Assembly (NCBI GenBank): GCA_965204695.1
Contig: OZ242007.1
Span: 1,302,001-1,366,000 of the forward strand
DNA: 64,000 nt
Origin: JAHEKD01 sp965204695
GTDB taxonomy: Bacteria > Pseudomonadota > Gammaproteobacteria > Arenicellales > JAHEKD01
Reading direction: 5' to 3'
Of the stretch, positions 34,677 to 44,517 are shown piece by piece (within the stretch, counting starts at the first letter, position 1; the number at the start of each line of letters is the position of its first letter). The notes beneath the pieces are model-generated. The model was not told the DNA's origin. It was given only the letters and a program-made list of their open reading frames with translations, and searched no databases. Both the position numbers and the translations under genes were made by a program.

Positions 34677-35866
34677 TGTTAGAGAAAATTCGCAAACCTG
34701 AAATTCTATTGATGCTAATGGCTGCAGCAGTGCCGCTGAGCTTTGCCACTTGGACGACTTTGCTTAACAATTTTAGTATTGAACGCGCGGCTTTCACAGG
34801 TGCTGAAATAGGCGTCTTACAGAGCCTGCGGGAAATTCCAGGATTCTTGGCTTTTGCTGTCGTTTATTTATTATTATTCATTCGCGAGCAACGACTAGCC
34901 TATATTTCTTTGATTTTGCTTGGTGCCGGAACCCTAATCACCGGCTGGTTTCCAACTGCATTAGGTTTATATATCACCACCATGATCATGTCGATCGGGT
35001 TCCACTATTATGAAACCCTGCAAACCTCATTAAGCCTGCAATGGTTAGGCAAGGAAGAAGCTCCTCATGTTCTAGGTAAACTTATCAGCGTTGCTGCGTT
35101 TACCTCGATTGTTATTTACGGTGTCATCTGGCTAACACGAACTGTATTGCAACTTGATTATGTCTGGATTTACGGCATAGGTGGAGGCATGACGGTACTG
35201 ATAGCTGTATTTTGCTGGCTGCTTTATCCGACTTACCCTGAAAAAGTCACTCAGCATAAAAAGGTTGTGTTACGCAAGCGATACTGGCTTTATTACGCGC
35301 TAACCTTCATGTCTGGGGCTAGACGCCAGATTTTTATTGTATTTGCCGGGTTTTTAATGGTGGAAAAATTTGGCTATAGTGTCAAAGCGATTGCCATGTT
35401 ATTTTTGATTAACGCTGCTATCAATGTTTACATTGCCCCAAAAATAGGCAAATTGATCGGGCATATTGGAGAGCGCAAAGCGTTGATCATTGAGTACGTC
35501 GGTCTGTTTGTGGTTTTTACTGCTTATGCATTCGTCGAAGATCATCGTATCGCCGCCGGGCTTTATATTGTTGATCACATGTTTTTTGCTATGGCTATCG
35601 CTATCAAAACCTACTTCCAAAAAATCGCTGATCCAAAGGATATCGCCGCTACTGCCGCAGTGGGTTTTACTATTAATCACATCGCCGCTGTTTTTCTTCC
35701 TGTCATTCTCGGGCTGGTCTGGCTGACCTCCCCTGCCCTGGTGTTTTTATGTGGTAGTGCGATGGCGTTGGTCTCCCTGTTATTGTCACTAAATATTCCC
35801 TCAACACCTGAACCCGGTAATGAAGTGATCGTGGGGCATAAAGGCCTGGCGGCTGAGACTGGATAG
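34676..35866 (+). CDS. MFS transporter
   Basis: The 396-residue protein has about twelve membrane segments, a cytoplasmic loop after the sixth (YPTYPEKVTQHKKVVLRKRYW), and the MFS-like GKLIGHIGERKAL loop between helices 8 and 9. The ATG overlaps the stop of the B2-type protease gene (TAATG) and the stop lies 2 bases before the hydroxyacid oxidase start, so the three form one operon. The substrate cannot be predicted from sequence; a role in exporting the product of this operon is inference. Confidence 0.85.
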   Translation: MLEKIRKPEILLMLMAAAVPLSFATWTTLLNNFSIERAAFTGAEIGVLQSLREIPGFLAFAVVYLLLFIREQRLAYISLILLGAGTLITGWFPTALGLYITTMIMSIGFHYYETLQTSLSLQWLGKEEAPHVLGKLISVAAFTSIVIYGVIWLTRTVLQLDYVWIYGIGGGMTVLIAVFCWLLYPTYPEKVTQHKKVVLRKRYWLYYALTFMSGARRQIFIVFAGFLMVEKFGYSVKAIAMLFLINAAINVYIAPKIGKLIGHIGERKALIIEYVGLFVVFTAYAFVEDHRIAAGLYIVDHMFFAMAIAIKTYFQKIADPKDIAATAAVGFTINHIAAVFLPVILGLVWLTSPALVFLCGSAMALVSLLLSLNIPSTPEPGNEVIVGHKGLAAETG

Positions 35867-35868
35867 AA

Positions 35869-37026
35869 ATGAGTACACTGAACTACGACACCCGTTACCC
35901 GGGAATTGAAGATTTAAAGCGCAAAGCTAAAAAACGCATTCCTAATTTCGCCTTTGATTATGTCAATGCTGGCATTGACGAAGAAATCGGTAAAAAGCGT
36001 AACCGCCAGGCATTTCATGAGATTGAATTAACGCCTCGATATTTAACTGATGTAGGATCAGTCGATATCGGCACCGAAATTTTCGGTAAACGCTACGATA
36101 TACCATTTGGTGTCCCGCCAGTTGGCCTAGGCAATATGATGTGGCCGGGAGCTGAGTTAGCATTGGCTAGGGCAGCACAAAAGGCCAATATTCCCTATAT
36201 TCTCAGCACTTTCAGTACCACTGATCTTAATCAAATTGCTCAGGCTGCACCGGACGTGTGCTGGTTCCAGCTCTACATGCCCAATGATATTGAGGTCACC
36301 AAGGAATTGATTCACAACGTAAAACAGGCTGGATTTAAAGCATTGGTCATTACATTGGATATTCCGGTCGGAGCCAAACGCAATCGTGAACTCAAAAACG
36401 GGCTCAAATTACCTTTTAAACTCACACCAAACATCATTTGGCAGAGTATGATCCATCCAGTTTGGTCAATCGGAACCTTACGCCATGGCCAACCGGATTT
36501 TGTTAACGTTCTCAAGTATCGCAAAGACGCTACCCAAGGTTTAGCGCAGTTCATTACTAGCTTCACCCAAAGTGGCGTGACACTTGATCGAGTCAAAATG
36601 GTACGCGATCTATGGGATGGGCCATTAATCCTCAAAGGTATTCAAGATAAGCGTAATGTCGAAGAATCCATTGATCACGGTATTGACGGTATTATCGTCT
36701 CCAATCATGGTGCCAGACAGTTAGATGCCGCACCCAGCTCAATTGAAAGTCTCAAACAACTACCCAACTACGCACACGAAAAACTTACCATAATGGTCGA
36801 TAGCGGTGTACGCACCGGACTAGATGTAGTTCGTGCTAAAGCCTTAGGCGCACAAATGGCTTTTTCCGGCCGTTCATTTTTCTATGGTATGGGGGCGTTA
36901 GGGAAAAAAGGAGCCAACCAAGTAATCGAAATCTTCCGCGATGAAATCACCCGTACTCTGCAACAAATCGGCTGTTTAAGTTTCGATGAAATGGATGAGA
37001 GTTGGTTGAGTAACGACCCCTCCTAA
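35869..37026 (+). CDS. FMN-dependent alpha-hydroxyacid oxidase/dehydrogenase
   Basis: TIM-barrel flavoenzyme of the lactate/glycolate oxidase family. The 385-residue product shows the FMN-site segments PFGVPPVGLGNMMWPG and CWFQLYMPND, VITLDIPVGAKRNREL, LILKGIQ, the catalytic histidine motif SNHGARQLD (usually SNHGGRQLD, so one Gly to Ala change) and MVDSGVRTGLDVVRAKALGA followed by GRSFFYG. It is the third gene of the B2/MFS operon. The substrate could be a simple 2-hydroxyacid or part of a modified peptide; I cannot tell which. Confidence 0.88.
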   Translation: MSTLNYDTRYPGIEDLKRKAKKRIPNFAFDYVNAGIDEEIGKKRNRQAFHEIELTPRYLTDVGSVDIGTEIFGKRYDIPFGVPPVGLGNMMWPGAELALARAAQKANIPYILSTFSTTDLNQIAQAAPDVCWFQLYMPNDIEVTKELIHNVKQAGFKALVITLDIPVGAKRNRELKNGLKLPFKLTPNIIWQSMIHPVWSIGTLRHGQPDFVNVLKYRKDATQGLAQFITSFTQSGVTLDRVKMVRDLWDGPLILKGIQDKRNVEESIDHGIDGIIVSNHGARQLDAAPSSIESLKQLPNYAHEKLTIMVDSGVRTGLDVVRAKALGAQMAFSGRSFFYGMGALGKKGANQVIEIFRDEITRTLQQIGCLSFDEMDESWLSNDPS

Positions 37027-37180
37027 CCTCACCTGAAAGGGACGGTCATCAATTCATAGTAAGCGAGTCCAGCCCGGCACGATACTATTTTATTGGAAAT
37101 GAAACGGGCAATAAAAAATTATTCTCTTAACTTTGTCTTCAGTTTCCCGGTGAAAAAGATTGTTACAAGACCGAGTTGCC

Positions 37181-37561
37181 TCACTCCGAATAATTTCCCA
37201 TCCCTCCATCCCGATGCTGACTCACTAAGCGTTTGACTTCTTCGCCCCACAGACCTTCCAGATCATAAAATTCGCGGGTTTCCTGGCGCATGACATGAAC
37301 GATAGCATCATCGAAATCCAATAATATCCATTGTGCAGTATCCATACCTTCTTTGCCGATAGGTTTGATCTTGTAATCCAGTAATTTTTCCATTACAGCA
37401 TCAGCAACCGCTTTGACATGACGATCAGAACGACCGGTAGCAATAATCATGTAATCAGTGAAACTGGAGATTTCAGTCACTTCCAAGACATTTACGTCCT
37501 GGGCCTGAATATCGTCCAGTGCCTCACAAATTAAGTCTTTGAGTTGTTCAGGTGTTTTCAT
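37181..37561 (-). CDS. rsfS: Ribosomal silencing factor RsfS
   Basis: DUF143-family protein that binds L14 of the large subunit and blocks subunit joining when nutrients are low. Signatures are LEVTEISSFTDYMIIATGRSDRHVKAVAD and LLDFDDAIVHVMRQETREFYDLEGLW (each read in parts). I start it at 37561 (MKTPEQLKDLI; 126 residues); an upstream ATG at 37576 adds 5 residues. Either start overlaps nadD, as in many gammaproteobacteria. Confidence 0.95.
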   Translation of the reverse strand: MKTPEQLKDLICEALDDIQAQDVNVLEVTEISSFTDYMIIATGRSDRHVKAVADAVMEKLLDYKIKPIGKEGMDTAQWILLDFDDAIVHVMRQETREFYDLEGLWGEEVKRLVSQHRDGGMGNYSE

Positions 37562-38165
37562 AGAGTTTATTTTCAATAATGTAATCTAAAACTTGAATCG
37601 GCAAATCCTTTTGTAAAGATTCTACTGCATTCAATTTTTCACGTATCTGAGTGGATGATATATCCACAAGCTCGGTTTGAGCAAAGTAAATCATTCCGTT
37701 AGGTTTTTTAAATAATTCATCTTTGCAAGCTGCAACATATTCATCACCCCAGGATGAATAGAGCTCATAACCTGGTCGACGCATAACACAAATATGCACA
37801 TGATTCAGGTAATCTTGCCATTGCTTCCAGTTTGGGATATCCAAATAGGCGTCCATTCCCGTGATAAAAGCGAGTAAATCATCAGGATATTCTTGCCGAA
37901 ATGACTTGAGAGTATCAATCGTAAATGACTTGCCTTGGCGTATGCATTCGCGATCATCTGCAATGAGTTGAGGATAATCTTCAACAGCTAACTCGACCAT
38001 TTTTAATCGATGTGCAGAACTGGATCGCGTAGGCGAACGATGTGGTGGGGTGGCACTTGGCAAAAGATGAATTCGCTCAAAGTTAAGCTCACTAGCCAGG
38101 GACAAAACACTCAGAAGATGGCCGTTATGGACAGGATCGAATGTGCCGCCAAAAATCCCGATCAT
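37548..38165 (-). CDS. nadD: Nicotinate-nucleotide adenylyltransferase NadD
   Basis: Adenylates nicotinate mononucleotide in NAD synthesis. The 205-residue product begins with MIGIFGGTFDPVHNGHLLSVL, containing the HxGH nucleotidyltransferase site, and ends with the ISSTQIREKL motif. It is downstream of proA with a spacer of about 140 bases and overlaps rsfS. The order holA-proA-nadD-rsfS resembles that in Pseudomonas. Confidence 0.96.
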   Translation of the reverse strand: MIGIFGGTFDPVHNGHLLSVLSLASELNFERIHLLPSATPPHRSPTRSSSAHRLKMVELAVEDYPQLIADDRECIRQGKSFTIDTLKSFRQEYPDDLLAFITGMDAYLDIPNWKQWQDYLNHVHICVMRRPGYELYSSWGDEYVAACKDELFKKPNGMIYFAQTELVDISSTQIREKLNAVESLQKDLPIQVLDYIIENKLYENT

Positions 38166-38306
38166 TGCGGCGAACTTAAGTATTGCCTACTTATAATACA
38201 AACGGCTTGCATTCAGTTCCCTTCGCTCGCGGAGTTTAGACCCGAAGGATACTCGGTTGGGATGACAACTCGGCATACTTTGAAACTAACGATAATTTAA
38301 ATCCCT
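38166..38306. repeat. Possible dispersed intergenic repeat between proA and nadD
   Basis: This spacer contains a CCTTCG/CGAAGG stem and the sequence GTTTAGACCCGAA followed by GGGATGACA. A similar GTTTAGGCCCGAA segment and a GGAATGACA end occur at 54419-54510. I infer a low-copy dispersed repeat, from two partial matches only. Confidence 0.35.
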
Positions 38307-39584
38307 TTAAGGTCGGATATGTCCTTCACCAATGACAATAAACTTCTGGGTGGTCAAACCTTCAAGTCCGACTGGACCACGCACATGCAGTTTATTAGTG
38401 CTAATACCAATTTCTGCACCAAGTCCATATTCATAGCCATCAGCAAATTGAGTTGAAGCATTAACCATGACTGAACTGGAATCGATCTCAGTCATAAATC
38501 GATTAGTATGGGACATATTTTCGCTGATAATGGAGTCAGTGTGGTGTGAACCATATTTCTCAATATGATCAATTGCCTGCTCCAGACCATCTACAACTCG
38601 AATCGCCAGAATAGGACCATGAAATTCAGTGTGCCAATCTTCTTCTGTTGCATGGGTCAAACCTTCACCGAATTGGCGAGTTTTGTTACAACCTCGTAGC
38701 TCGATATCTTTTTGTTGGTATTTCTCGATTAAGATGGGCAATACTTCTGCCGCCTTAGACTCAGCCACTAATAAGGTTTCCATTGCTCCACAAATACCAT
38801 AGCGACGCGCTTTAGCGTTATAGGCCACTGCAATAGCCTTGTCATTGTCCGCATCATCATCGATATAAACATGGCAATTGCCATCCAGATGTTTAATCAC
38901 TGGAATAGTTGATTCTGCACTGACTCGCTCAATTAAATTACGACCGCCTCGAGGGATAATAATATCCACATAATCTGATGATCTGAGTAATTCACCAACG
39001 GCGCTGCGATCCGTAGTATCAATGACCTGAACCACTGCTTCTGGTAACCCGGCTTTAGCTAATCCTTTAGCAATACAAGTAGCCAAAGCTTGGTTTGAAT
39101 GAAACGCCTCCGAACCGCCTCTTAAAATAGCCGCATTACCGGATTTCAAACATAAAGCTGCCGCATCAATGGTCACATTAGGTCGTGATTCGTAAATGAT
39201 TCCAATCACCCCTAATGGGATACGCATTTTGCCGACTTTGATGCCACTGGGCTGAAAACTCATATCGCTTATTTGTCCAACCGGATCAGGCAAGAGAACA
39301 ATTTGCCTCAGGCCATCAATCATGGTGGCAATACGTGCTGGTGTTAATTCCAACCTATCCAGCAACGCCGCTTCCAGGTTATTTGCTTTACCGGCTTGTA
39401 AATCTTTTTGGTTGGCCTCAATGATTTCAGGCTCTGCCAACTCAATGGCATTGGCAATTTCTGTCAATGCCTGATTTTTTAGGCCAGTGCTAGCCCGCGC
39501 AATCTCACGCGCTGCCGATTTGGCGTTTTTACCAAGCCCTAAAATGTAATTTGCGACTTGATTACTGTTATCTTCAGCTAACAT
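38307..39584 (-). CDS. proA: Gamma-glutamyl phosphate reductase
   Basis: NADPH-dependent aldehyde-dehydrogenase-fold enzyme, the second step of proline synthesis from glutamate. Signatures include RIPLGVIGIIYESRPNVTIDAA, the cofactor-loop SGNAAILRGGSEAFHSN, RYGICGAMETLLV with the likely catalytic cysteine, and NASTQFADGYEYGLGAEIGIST (in parts). I start at 39584 (MLAEDNSNQV; 425 residues), overlapping holA by 11 bases. An ATG at 39599 is the alternative. proB is not in the window. Confidence 0.96.
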   Translation of the reverse strand: MLAEDNSNQVANYILGLGKNAKSAAREIARASTGLKNQALTEIANAIELAEPEIIEANQKDLQAGKANNLEAALLDRLELTPARIATMIDGLRQIVLLPDPVGQISDMSFQPSGIKVGKMRIPLGVIGIIYESRPNVTIDAAALCLKSGNAAILRGGSEAFHSNQALATCIAKGLAKAGLPEAVVQVIDTTDRSAVGELLRSSDYVDIIIPRGGRNLIERVSAESTIPVIKHLDGNCHVYIDDDADNDKAIAVAYNAKARRYGICGAMETLLVAESKAAEVLPILIEKYQQKDIELRGCNKTRQFGEGLTHATEEDWHTEFHGPILAIRVVDGLEQAIDHIEKYGSHHTDSIISENMSHTNRFMTEIDSSSVMVNASTQFADGYEYGLGAEIGISTNKLHVRGPVGLEGLTTQKFIVIGEGHIRP

Positions 39585-40605
39585 GTTGCGGTACTCCACA
39601 TATCGAAGCGATTATTCTCTCATATTCTGTCCAAATATCTGCCTTCATTGTAGTGGTTTCTCGCCCTTTTATCATTCTATCCAATAACGCTGCCTGGCGA
39701 TGAATACTTTGCCATTGCGGATGTGTCAGGCGCCTCAAAGCTGATTCGATCAACCCAGCCCGGCTACTCCATACCCGGTGCTGTTTGAGCACTTGAGATA
39801 GATGTTGACCCTGGGCAACCGCGCCAGACATATCTAACAAACTGCGTGTCTCTCTAGCCAACGCCCAATTAATCAAAACCGGTTCCATCCCCTCAGAACG
39901 CAAACTGGCTAACATTCGCAAAGCACGTTTCAGATTACCAGCAATAGCTGCATCAACTAAACCATAAATACTAAAACGGGCACCATCCTCCACGCTTTGC
40001 TGAATCATATCAACGCTTATAGCGTTTTCAGGGTTTAATAGGGCAAACTTTTTCAGTTCCTGATCAATAGCCAATAAGTTACCTTCCAGGTAATACGCCA
40101 GTAAACGACTGGCATCATTATTAATCGATAATTGATATTGTTTTGCTCTGGTTGAAATCCAATTCAATAATTGATTCGGTGAAACCGCATAATGTTCAAC
40201 GGCTACTCCATTTTGAGAAATTTGCTTAACCCATTTTGTATTTTTAACACCCGCTTCGAATTTGCCAGCCAAGATCAATAGGACAGTATCTGCAGCTGGA
40301 TTCTCTGCGATCTCGGCTAAAATCTCTGCCCCTTTGACTCCGGGCTTACCGGTTGGCAGCCTAAGCTCGATCAATTTTTGCTCAGCAAACAAAGACATAC
40401 TGTCAAATTCACTGGCAAATCGCGACCAGTCGAATCCGGTCTCCATAGTAAAAATTATTCGCTCGGCAAAGCCTTTTTGCTTAACTGTTTGGCGTAGCAA
40501 GTTAGCTGAGTCTTCAATCAACAGCGGCTCTGCACCGTGAAATAAATAAACCGGTGCTAGATCCGCTTTAAGGTGAGTGTTTAACTCGTGGGATTTGAGT
40601 AACAT
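39574..40605 (-). CDS. holA: DNA polymerase III delta subunit
   Basis: Clamp-loader subunit that opens the beta sliding clamp. The 343-residue product begins MLLKSHELNTHLKADLAPVY and has LFHGAEPLLIEDSANLLRQ (degenerate AAA+ domain), the central LLAYYLEGNLLAIDQELKKFAL and the C-terminal helical domain ending near MKADIWTEYERIIASICG. Delta is poorly conserved, but the leuS-lptE-holA order confirms the call. Confidence 0.94.
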   Translation of the reverse strand: MLLKSHELNTHLKADLAPVYLFHGAEPLLIEDSANLLRQTVKQKGFAERIIFTMETGFDWSRFASEFDSMSLFAEQKLIELRLPTGKPGVKGAEILAEIAENPAADTVLLILAGKFEAGVKNTKWVKQISQNGVAVEHYAVSPNQLLNWISTRAKQYQLSINNDASRLLAYYLEGNLLAIDQELKKFALLNPENAISVDMIQQSVEDGARFSIYGLVDAAIAGNLKRALRMLASLRSEGMEPVLINWALARETRSLLDMSGAVAQGQHLSQVLKQHRVWSSRAGLIESALRRLTHPQWQSIHRQAALLDRMIKGRETTTMKADIWTEYERIIASICGVPQHVS

Positions 40606-40736
40606 CTAGCCCGAATAATACATGAAAGGATGAGATTTAGGGGCAATCATAAAATTAATCTATAAGTGCCTAATTTACTAAATGTTTGTTCGAATACCAG
40701 TCGTTTTTATGTAATGTTCGGGCTCGTCATCGGCAA

Positions 40737-41300
40737 TTACTCCGATTCTGTCTCCTTCTCGTAGAGTTGAATTTCAGCTTCGAGCTCTTGCATTTCTTCT
40801 GCTGTAGCTACAATTTCCCCTGTTACTCGAGCAAGGCGTCTTGCAACCGCTTGAGCCATATCTTCATACATTTCTTCTTTTAGGAATTCTTCTTCACTAT
40901 CGGCTTGCAACACTTGCGACGAATCGTAATCCAAAATACGGCTGGCAGTGGTTGATCCACGCCTTAACAATGCATCGCCAGAACGGGTCATAACACGATA
41001 GCGTGCCGTATATCTGAGGCGATAACGAGTAGCTCTACCACGATCATCCAGAGTAACCGGCTTTCTATCATATATTTCAGTGGTGAACTCCAAAATAGCG
41101 TTCGAACCTGAGATTGAATCAGCAACTTCCAGGTCACTAAAATCAAACACCTCTTCTAGCTCATAAATAAAGTCCCTATCCTCACTCACAATGGCGATTG
41201 GATTTAATTCAGCTGCATATTCATACTTACCACGCAAATGAAATCCACATGAGCTTAAGAGCACTGTAGTAAGCAAAATAATGGTAATTCGTTTAATCAT
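40737..41300 (-). CDS. lptE: LPS-assembly lipoprotein LptE
   Basis: Outer-membrane lipoprotein that plugs and stabilises the LptD translocon for lipopolysaccharide. The 187-residue product has a lipoprotein signal with lipobox LSSC directly followed by GFHLRGKYEYA, the typical LptE start. The C-terminus is a long charged helix ending in KETESE. It lies between leuS and holA, as in most gammaproteobacteria. About 130 bases with a distant AGCCCGAA/TTCGGGCT inverted pair separate it from holA. Confidence 0.94.
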   Translation of the reverse strand: MIKRITIILLTTVLLSSCGFHLRGKYEYAAELNPIAIVSEDRDFIYELEEVFDFSDLEVADSISGSNAILEFTTEIYDRKPVTLDDRGRATRYRLRYTARYRVMTRSGDALLRRGSTTASRILDYDSSQVLQADSEEEFLKEEMYEDMAQAVARRLARVTGEIVATAEEMQELEAEIQLYEKETESE

Positions 41301-41362
41301 TTTTTTACCTGTTTTTCCGTTTCAGTGAAATTATAACCTGATGTGATTAGAAGTGGGCAAAA

Positions 41363-43846
41363 TTAGCATACCACATTCACTAAACGCCCCGGAACCACGA
41401 TAATTTTCTTAATCGGCTTATCCTGCGTATAACGTTGAACGACAGGATCCTCAATAGTCAGTTTCTCAACTGCCTGTTTACTGGCTGTGGCAGCAACTTT
41501 CAAGTGCCCTCTGAGTTTTCCGTTAATCTGGATTACATATTCTATGCTATCACTCACTAGCGCCTGTTCATCAATCAGTGGCCAAGCTGCATCGATTAAT
41601 TCGCTTGTACCTTTTAATAATTGCCATAACTCATGAGTAATATGCGGCACAATCGGGGCCAAAACTTTGGTAATAGTGACTAAGGCCTCATAACAAACCG
41701 CTGTTTGTTCAATATCAGTTTGATCCACTTTTTCAATTGCGTTTGTCATCTCCATGCAAGCCGCGATAACCGTATTAAAGTGATGTTTGGCATAATCACG
41801 CTGGATACGCTCCAATAATTGATGAACCACCAGTCTCAATTCTTTGGCTGACTGGGATTGGGGAGTGCTTGACCACTGCAACTGACCCACATCATCTAGC
41901 CAAATTACATTATTAATCGATTGAAAGTACTCAGCGCTACTATGAATCAAATTCCACAAACGCCGCAAAAAACGATGTGCACCGGCTACTGCATCATCAT
42001 TCCATTCCAGTGCCTGTTCAGGTGGTGAAGCAAACATGACAAATAATCGCACAGTATCTGCACCATATTGGTCAATCATCGCTTGTGGATCGACGGTATT
42101 ACCCTTGGATTTGGACATTTTTGCACCGTCTTTTAATACCATGCCTTGGGTCAGCAGCCGCGTAAACGGCTCATCGCTGTCGATTAAACCAATATCTCGC
42201 ATCAGCTTGTGATAAAAGCGGGCATAAAGCAGATGTAAAACTGCATGCTCTACACCGCCAATATATTGATCCACAGGTAACCAATAATTTGCACGCTGAT
42301 CCAACATGGCTTGATCTGAGTCAGGGCAGCAAAAACGGGCATGATACCAGGAAGATTCGACGAAGGTATCAAACGTATCAGTCTCTCGAGTGGCTATTGC
42401 ATCTGTGCCGGATACGGTGGTTTGTAAAAACTCCTGCATATCGGTTAACGGGCTACCAACACCTTTTAATGCTACATCTTCGGGCAACTTAACCGGCAAA
42501 TCTTCATCAGCCACGGGATGAACATTTTCGTGCTCATCGTAAACCACAGGTATCGGACAACCCCAATAACGTTGTCGCGAAACACCCCAATCTCGTAATC
42601 GATAATTAACCCGGCGGCGACCCAGGGATTTATCTTCTAGATGGGTGGACACAGCATCAAAAGCAGCTTTGTAATCCAGACCGTCAAATTCACCAGAATT
42701 AATACAAAGTCCATATTCGGTATAAGCCGCTTCACTAATATCTAACTGTGATCCATCACAGGGCGTAATAACTGGTTTGATTTCGAGCTTGTGCTTGGTA
42801 GCAAACTCCCAGTCGCGTTGGTCATGCCCTGGTACCGCCATAACGGCACCAGTCCCATAACCCATTAATACAAAGTTAGCTACCCAAACTTCTATTTTCT
42901 CACCACTAATTGGATGAATAACCTGGATTCCCAAGGGTTTACCCTTTTTTTCCAGCTTTTCAAGCTCTGCTTCTGCCGAGGCGACTTGTTTACACTCTTC
43001 AATAAACTGGCTTAATTCAGTATTATCGGTTGCTGCTCGCTTGGTCAAAGGGTGTTCGGCGGCAACGGCAATAAAAGTAACCCCCATTAAAGTATCTGGC
43101 CGGGTTGTATAGCAAGTTACTGTTTCGCCGTGCTCGCTCAGAAAGTCTATTTCAACCCCTTCTGAGCGGCCAATCCAGTTACGTTGCATCGTTCTTACTG
43201 CTTCCGGCCAACCTTCAAGATTGTCAATATCTGCTAACAGTTCTTCTGCGTAGTCAGTAATACGAATAAACCATTGTGAGATTTCTCGTCGTTCAACTGG
43301 AGCACCAGAACGCCAGCCCTTGCCATCAATAACCTGCTCATTAGCCAAAACAGTTTGATCGACAGGATCCCAGTTCACTACCGACATTTTTTTATAAGCA
43401 AGCCCTTTTTCTATCAGCTTGGTAAACAACCATTGTTCCCAGCGATAATACTCTGGCCTGCATGTTGCTAACTCACGTGACCAGTCATAGCCATAACCCA
43501 ACCGTTTGAGTTGCTCCTTCATATACGACATGTTTTGGTAAGTCCATTCGGCCGGGGCGACCTGATTTTTGATGGCAGCATTCTCAGCTGGCAAACCAAA
43601 AGCATCAAACCCCATTGGCTGCAATACATTCTTACCCTGCATGCGCTGATAACGTGAGATCACATCACCGATGCTGTAGTTGCGAACATGACCCATATGC
43701 AGCTGTCCACTAGGGTATGGAAACATAGACAGGCAATAAAATTTTTCCTTATTTGGGTCTTCAGTGACCTTAAAGCTTTGCTGCACTTGCCAATAGGCCT
43801 GCACCTTGGCTTCAATATGCTTGGGCTGATATTCTGGTGTTGTCAT
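41363..43846 (-). CDS. leuS: Leucyl-tRNA synthetase
   Basis: Class I aminoacyl-tRNA synthetase charging tRNA-Leu. The 827-residue product has the HIGH-type motif in PYPSGQLHMGHVRNYSIGDV, the CP1 editing domain (TTRPDTLMGVTFIAVAAEHP), and KMSKSKGNTVDP. I start it at 43846 (MTTPEYQPKHIEAKVQ). A frame from 43987 would add 47 hydrophobic, unconserved residues and run into the divergent ferritin gene. The leuS-lptE-holA-proA-nadD-rsfS set runs on one strand. Confidence 0.97.
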   Translation of the reverse strand: MTTPEYQPKHIEAKVQAYWQVQQSFKVTEDPNKEKFYCLSMFPYPSGQLHMGHVRNYSIGDVISRYQRMQGKNVLQPMGFDAFGLPAENAAIKNQVAPAEWTYQNMSYMKEQLKRLGYGYDWSRELATCRPEYYRWEQWLFTKLIEKGLAYKKMSVVNWDPVDQTVLANEQVIDGKGWRSGAPVERREISQWFIRITDYAEELLADIDNLEGWPEAVRTMQRNWIGRSEGVEIDFLSEHGETVTCYTTRPDTLMGVTFIAVAAEHPLTKRAATDNTELSQFIEECKQVASAEAELEKLEKKGKPLGIQVIHPISGEKIEVWVANFVLMGYGTGAVMAVPGHDQRDWEFATKHKLEIKPVITPCDGSQLDISEAAYTEYGLCINSGEFDGLDYKAAFDAVSTHLEDKSLGRRRVNYRLRDWGVSRQRYWGCPIPVVYDEHENVHPVADEDLPVKLPEDVALKGVGSPLTDMQEFLQTTVSGTDAIATRETDTFDTFVESSWYHARFCCPDSDQAMLDQRANYWLPVDQYIGGVEHAVLHLLYARFYHKLMRDIGLIDSDEPFTRLLTQGMVLKDGAKMSKSKGNTVDPQAMIDQYGADTVRLFVMFASPPEQALEWNDDAVAGAHRFLRRLWNLIHSSAEYFQSINNVIWLDDVGQLQWSSTPQSQSAKELRLVVHQLLERIQRDYAKHHFNTVIAACMEMTNAIEKVDQTDIEQTAVCYEALVTITKVLAPIVPHITHELWQLLKGTSELIDAAWPLIDEQALVSDSIEYVIQINGKLRGHLKVAATASKQAVEKLTIEDPVVQRYTQDKPIKKIIVVPGRLVNVVC

Positions 43847-43958
43847 GGGCAGTATTCTAATCAATTCTTGGACTAAACCAATAATTTTTATCCTACTTCC
43901 TGTATAACAATTTCTTGGTAAAATCAGCGCCTGTGATAATTCAGATACTACCCAAGAT

Positions 43959-44462
43959 ATGAAAACCAATATCCAAAATGCTATCAATCAGCAAATTAAC
44001 CAGGAACAATCGGCTGCCTATATTTATTTAGGTATGAGTGCATATTTTGAAGCAGAAAACCTGACAGGATTTGCCCATTGGTGCCGTATGCAATATGAAG
44101 AGGAAATTGCTCACTCAATGAGATTATTTCAATATTTGCTGGATAGAGGTGGTCAGGTCATTTTAGACACTATTAAGGCACCGAGAATGCATTTTGATTC
44201 TCCTCAGCACGTGTTTCAAGTTGCACTTGAACAGGAACAAGCGAATACCGAGTCTATCGATAAAATGTACCAACTGGCTTCCAAGGAAAATGATCATGCG
44301 ACAATCAGCCATCTACAATGGTTTGTCGATGAACAAGTCGAAGAAGAAAAAAATGTAAGCGAATGCCTGGCTTTAGTTGAACGAGCTGGTAATGATGCCA
44401 ATGCTATTCTTTATTTGAACGACAAATTTGGCGGCCGAAGCGGTTTAGACACAGCACAATAG
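43959..44462 (+). CDS. ftnA: Non-heme ferritin
   Basis: Iron-storage protein, four-helix bundle, 24 subunits in the family. The 167-residue product has the ferroxidase residues expected: Glu17 in NQEQSAAYIYLGM, EEEIAHSMRLFQYL with Glu and His, and the later EQEQANTESIDKMY and WFVDEQVEEEKN segments. No heme-ligand Met pattern of bacterioferritin is apparent. It is a single gene, divergent from leuS. Fur control is likely in the family but I did not identify a Fur box. Confidence 0.93.
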   Translation: MKTNIQNAINQQINQEQSAAYIYLGMSAYFEAENLTGFAHWCRMQYEEEIAHSMRLFQYLLDRGGQVILDTIKAPRMHFDSPQHVFQVALEQEQANTESIDKMYQLASKENDHATISHLQWFVDEQVEEEKNVSECLALVERAGNDANAILYLNDKFGGRSGLDTAQ

Positions 44463-44517
44463 ATGTTGATCTATATGGGAAAATTCAATCCGCCGCTGGT
44501 CAATTTTGAAAAGTTTC

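Noticed and set aside
35399..35680. 93-residue minus-strand frame within the MFS transporter gene
   Set aside because: It is antisense to a well-supported membrane protein and lacks a recognisable domain.
37099..37236. 45-residue plus-strand frame after the FMN oxidase, considered as a RiPP precursor
   Set aside because: Its second half is antisense to the rsfS 3' end and has no lasso or other RiPP core signature.
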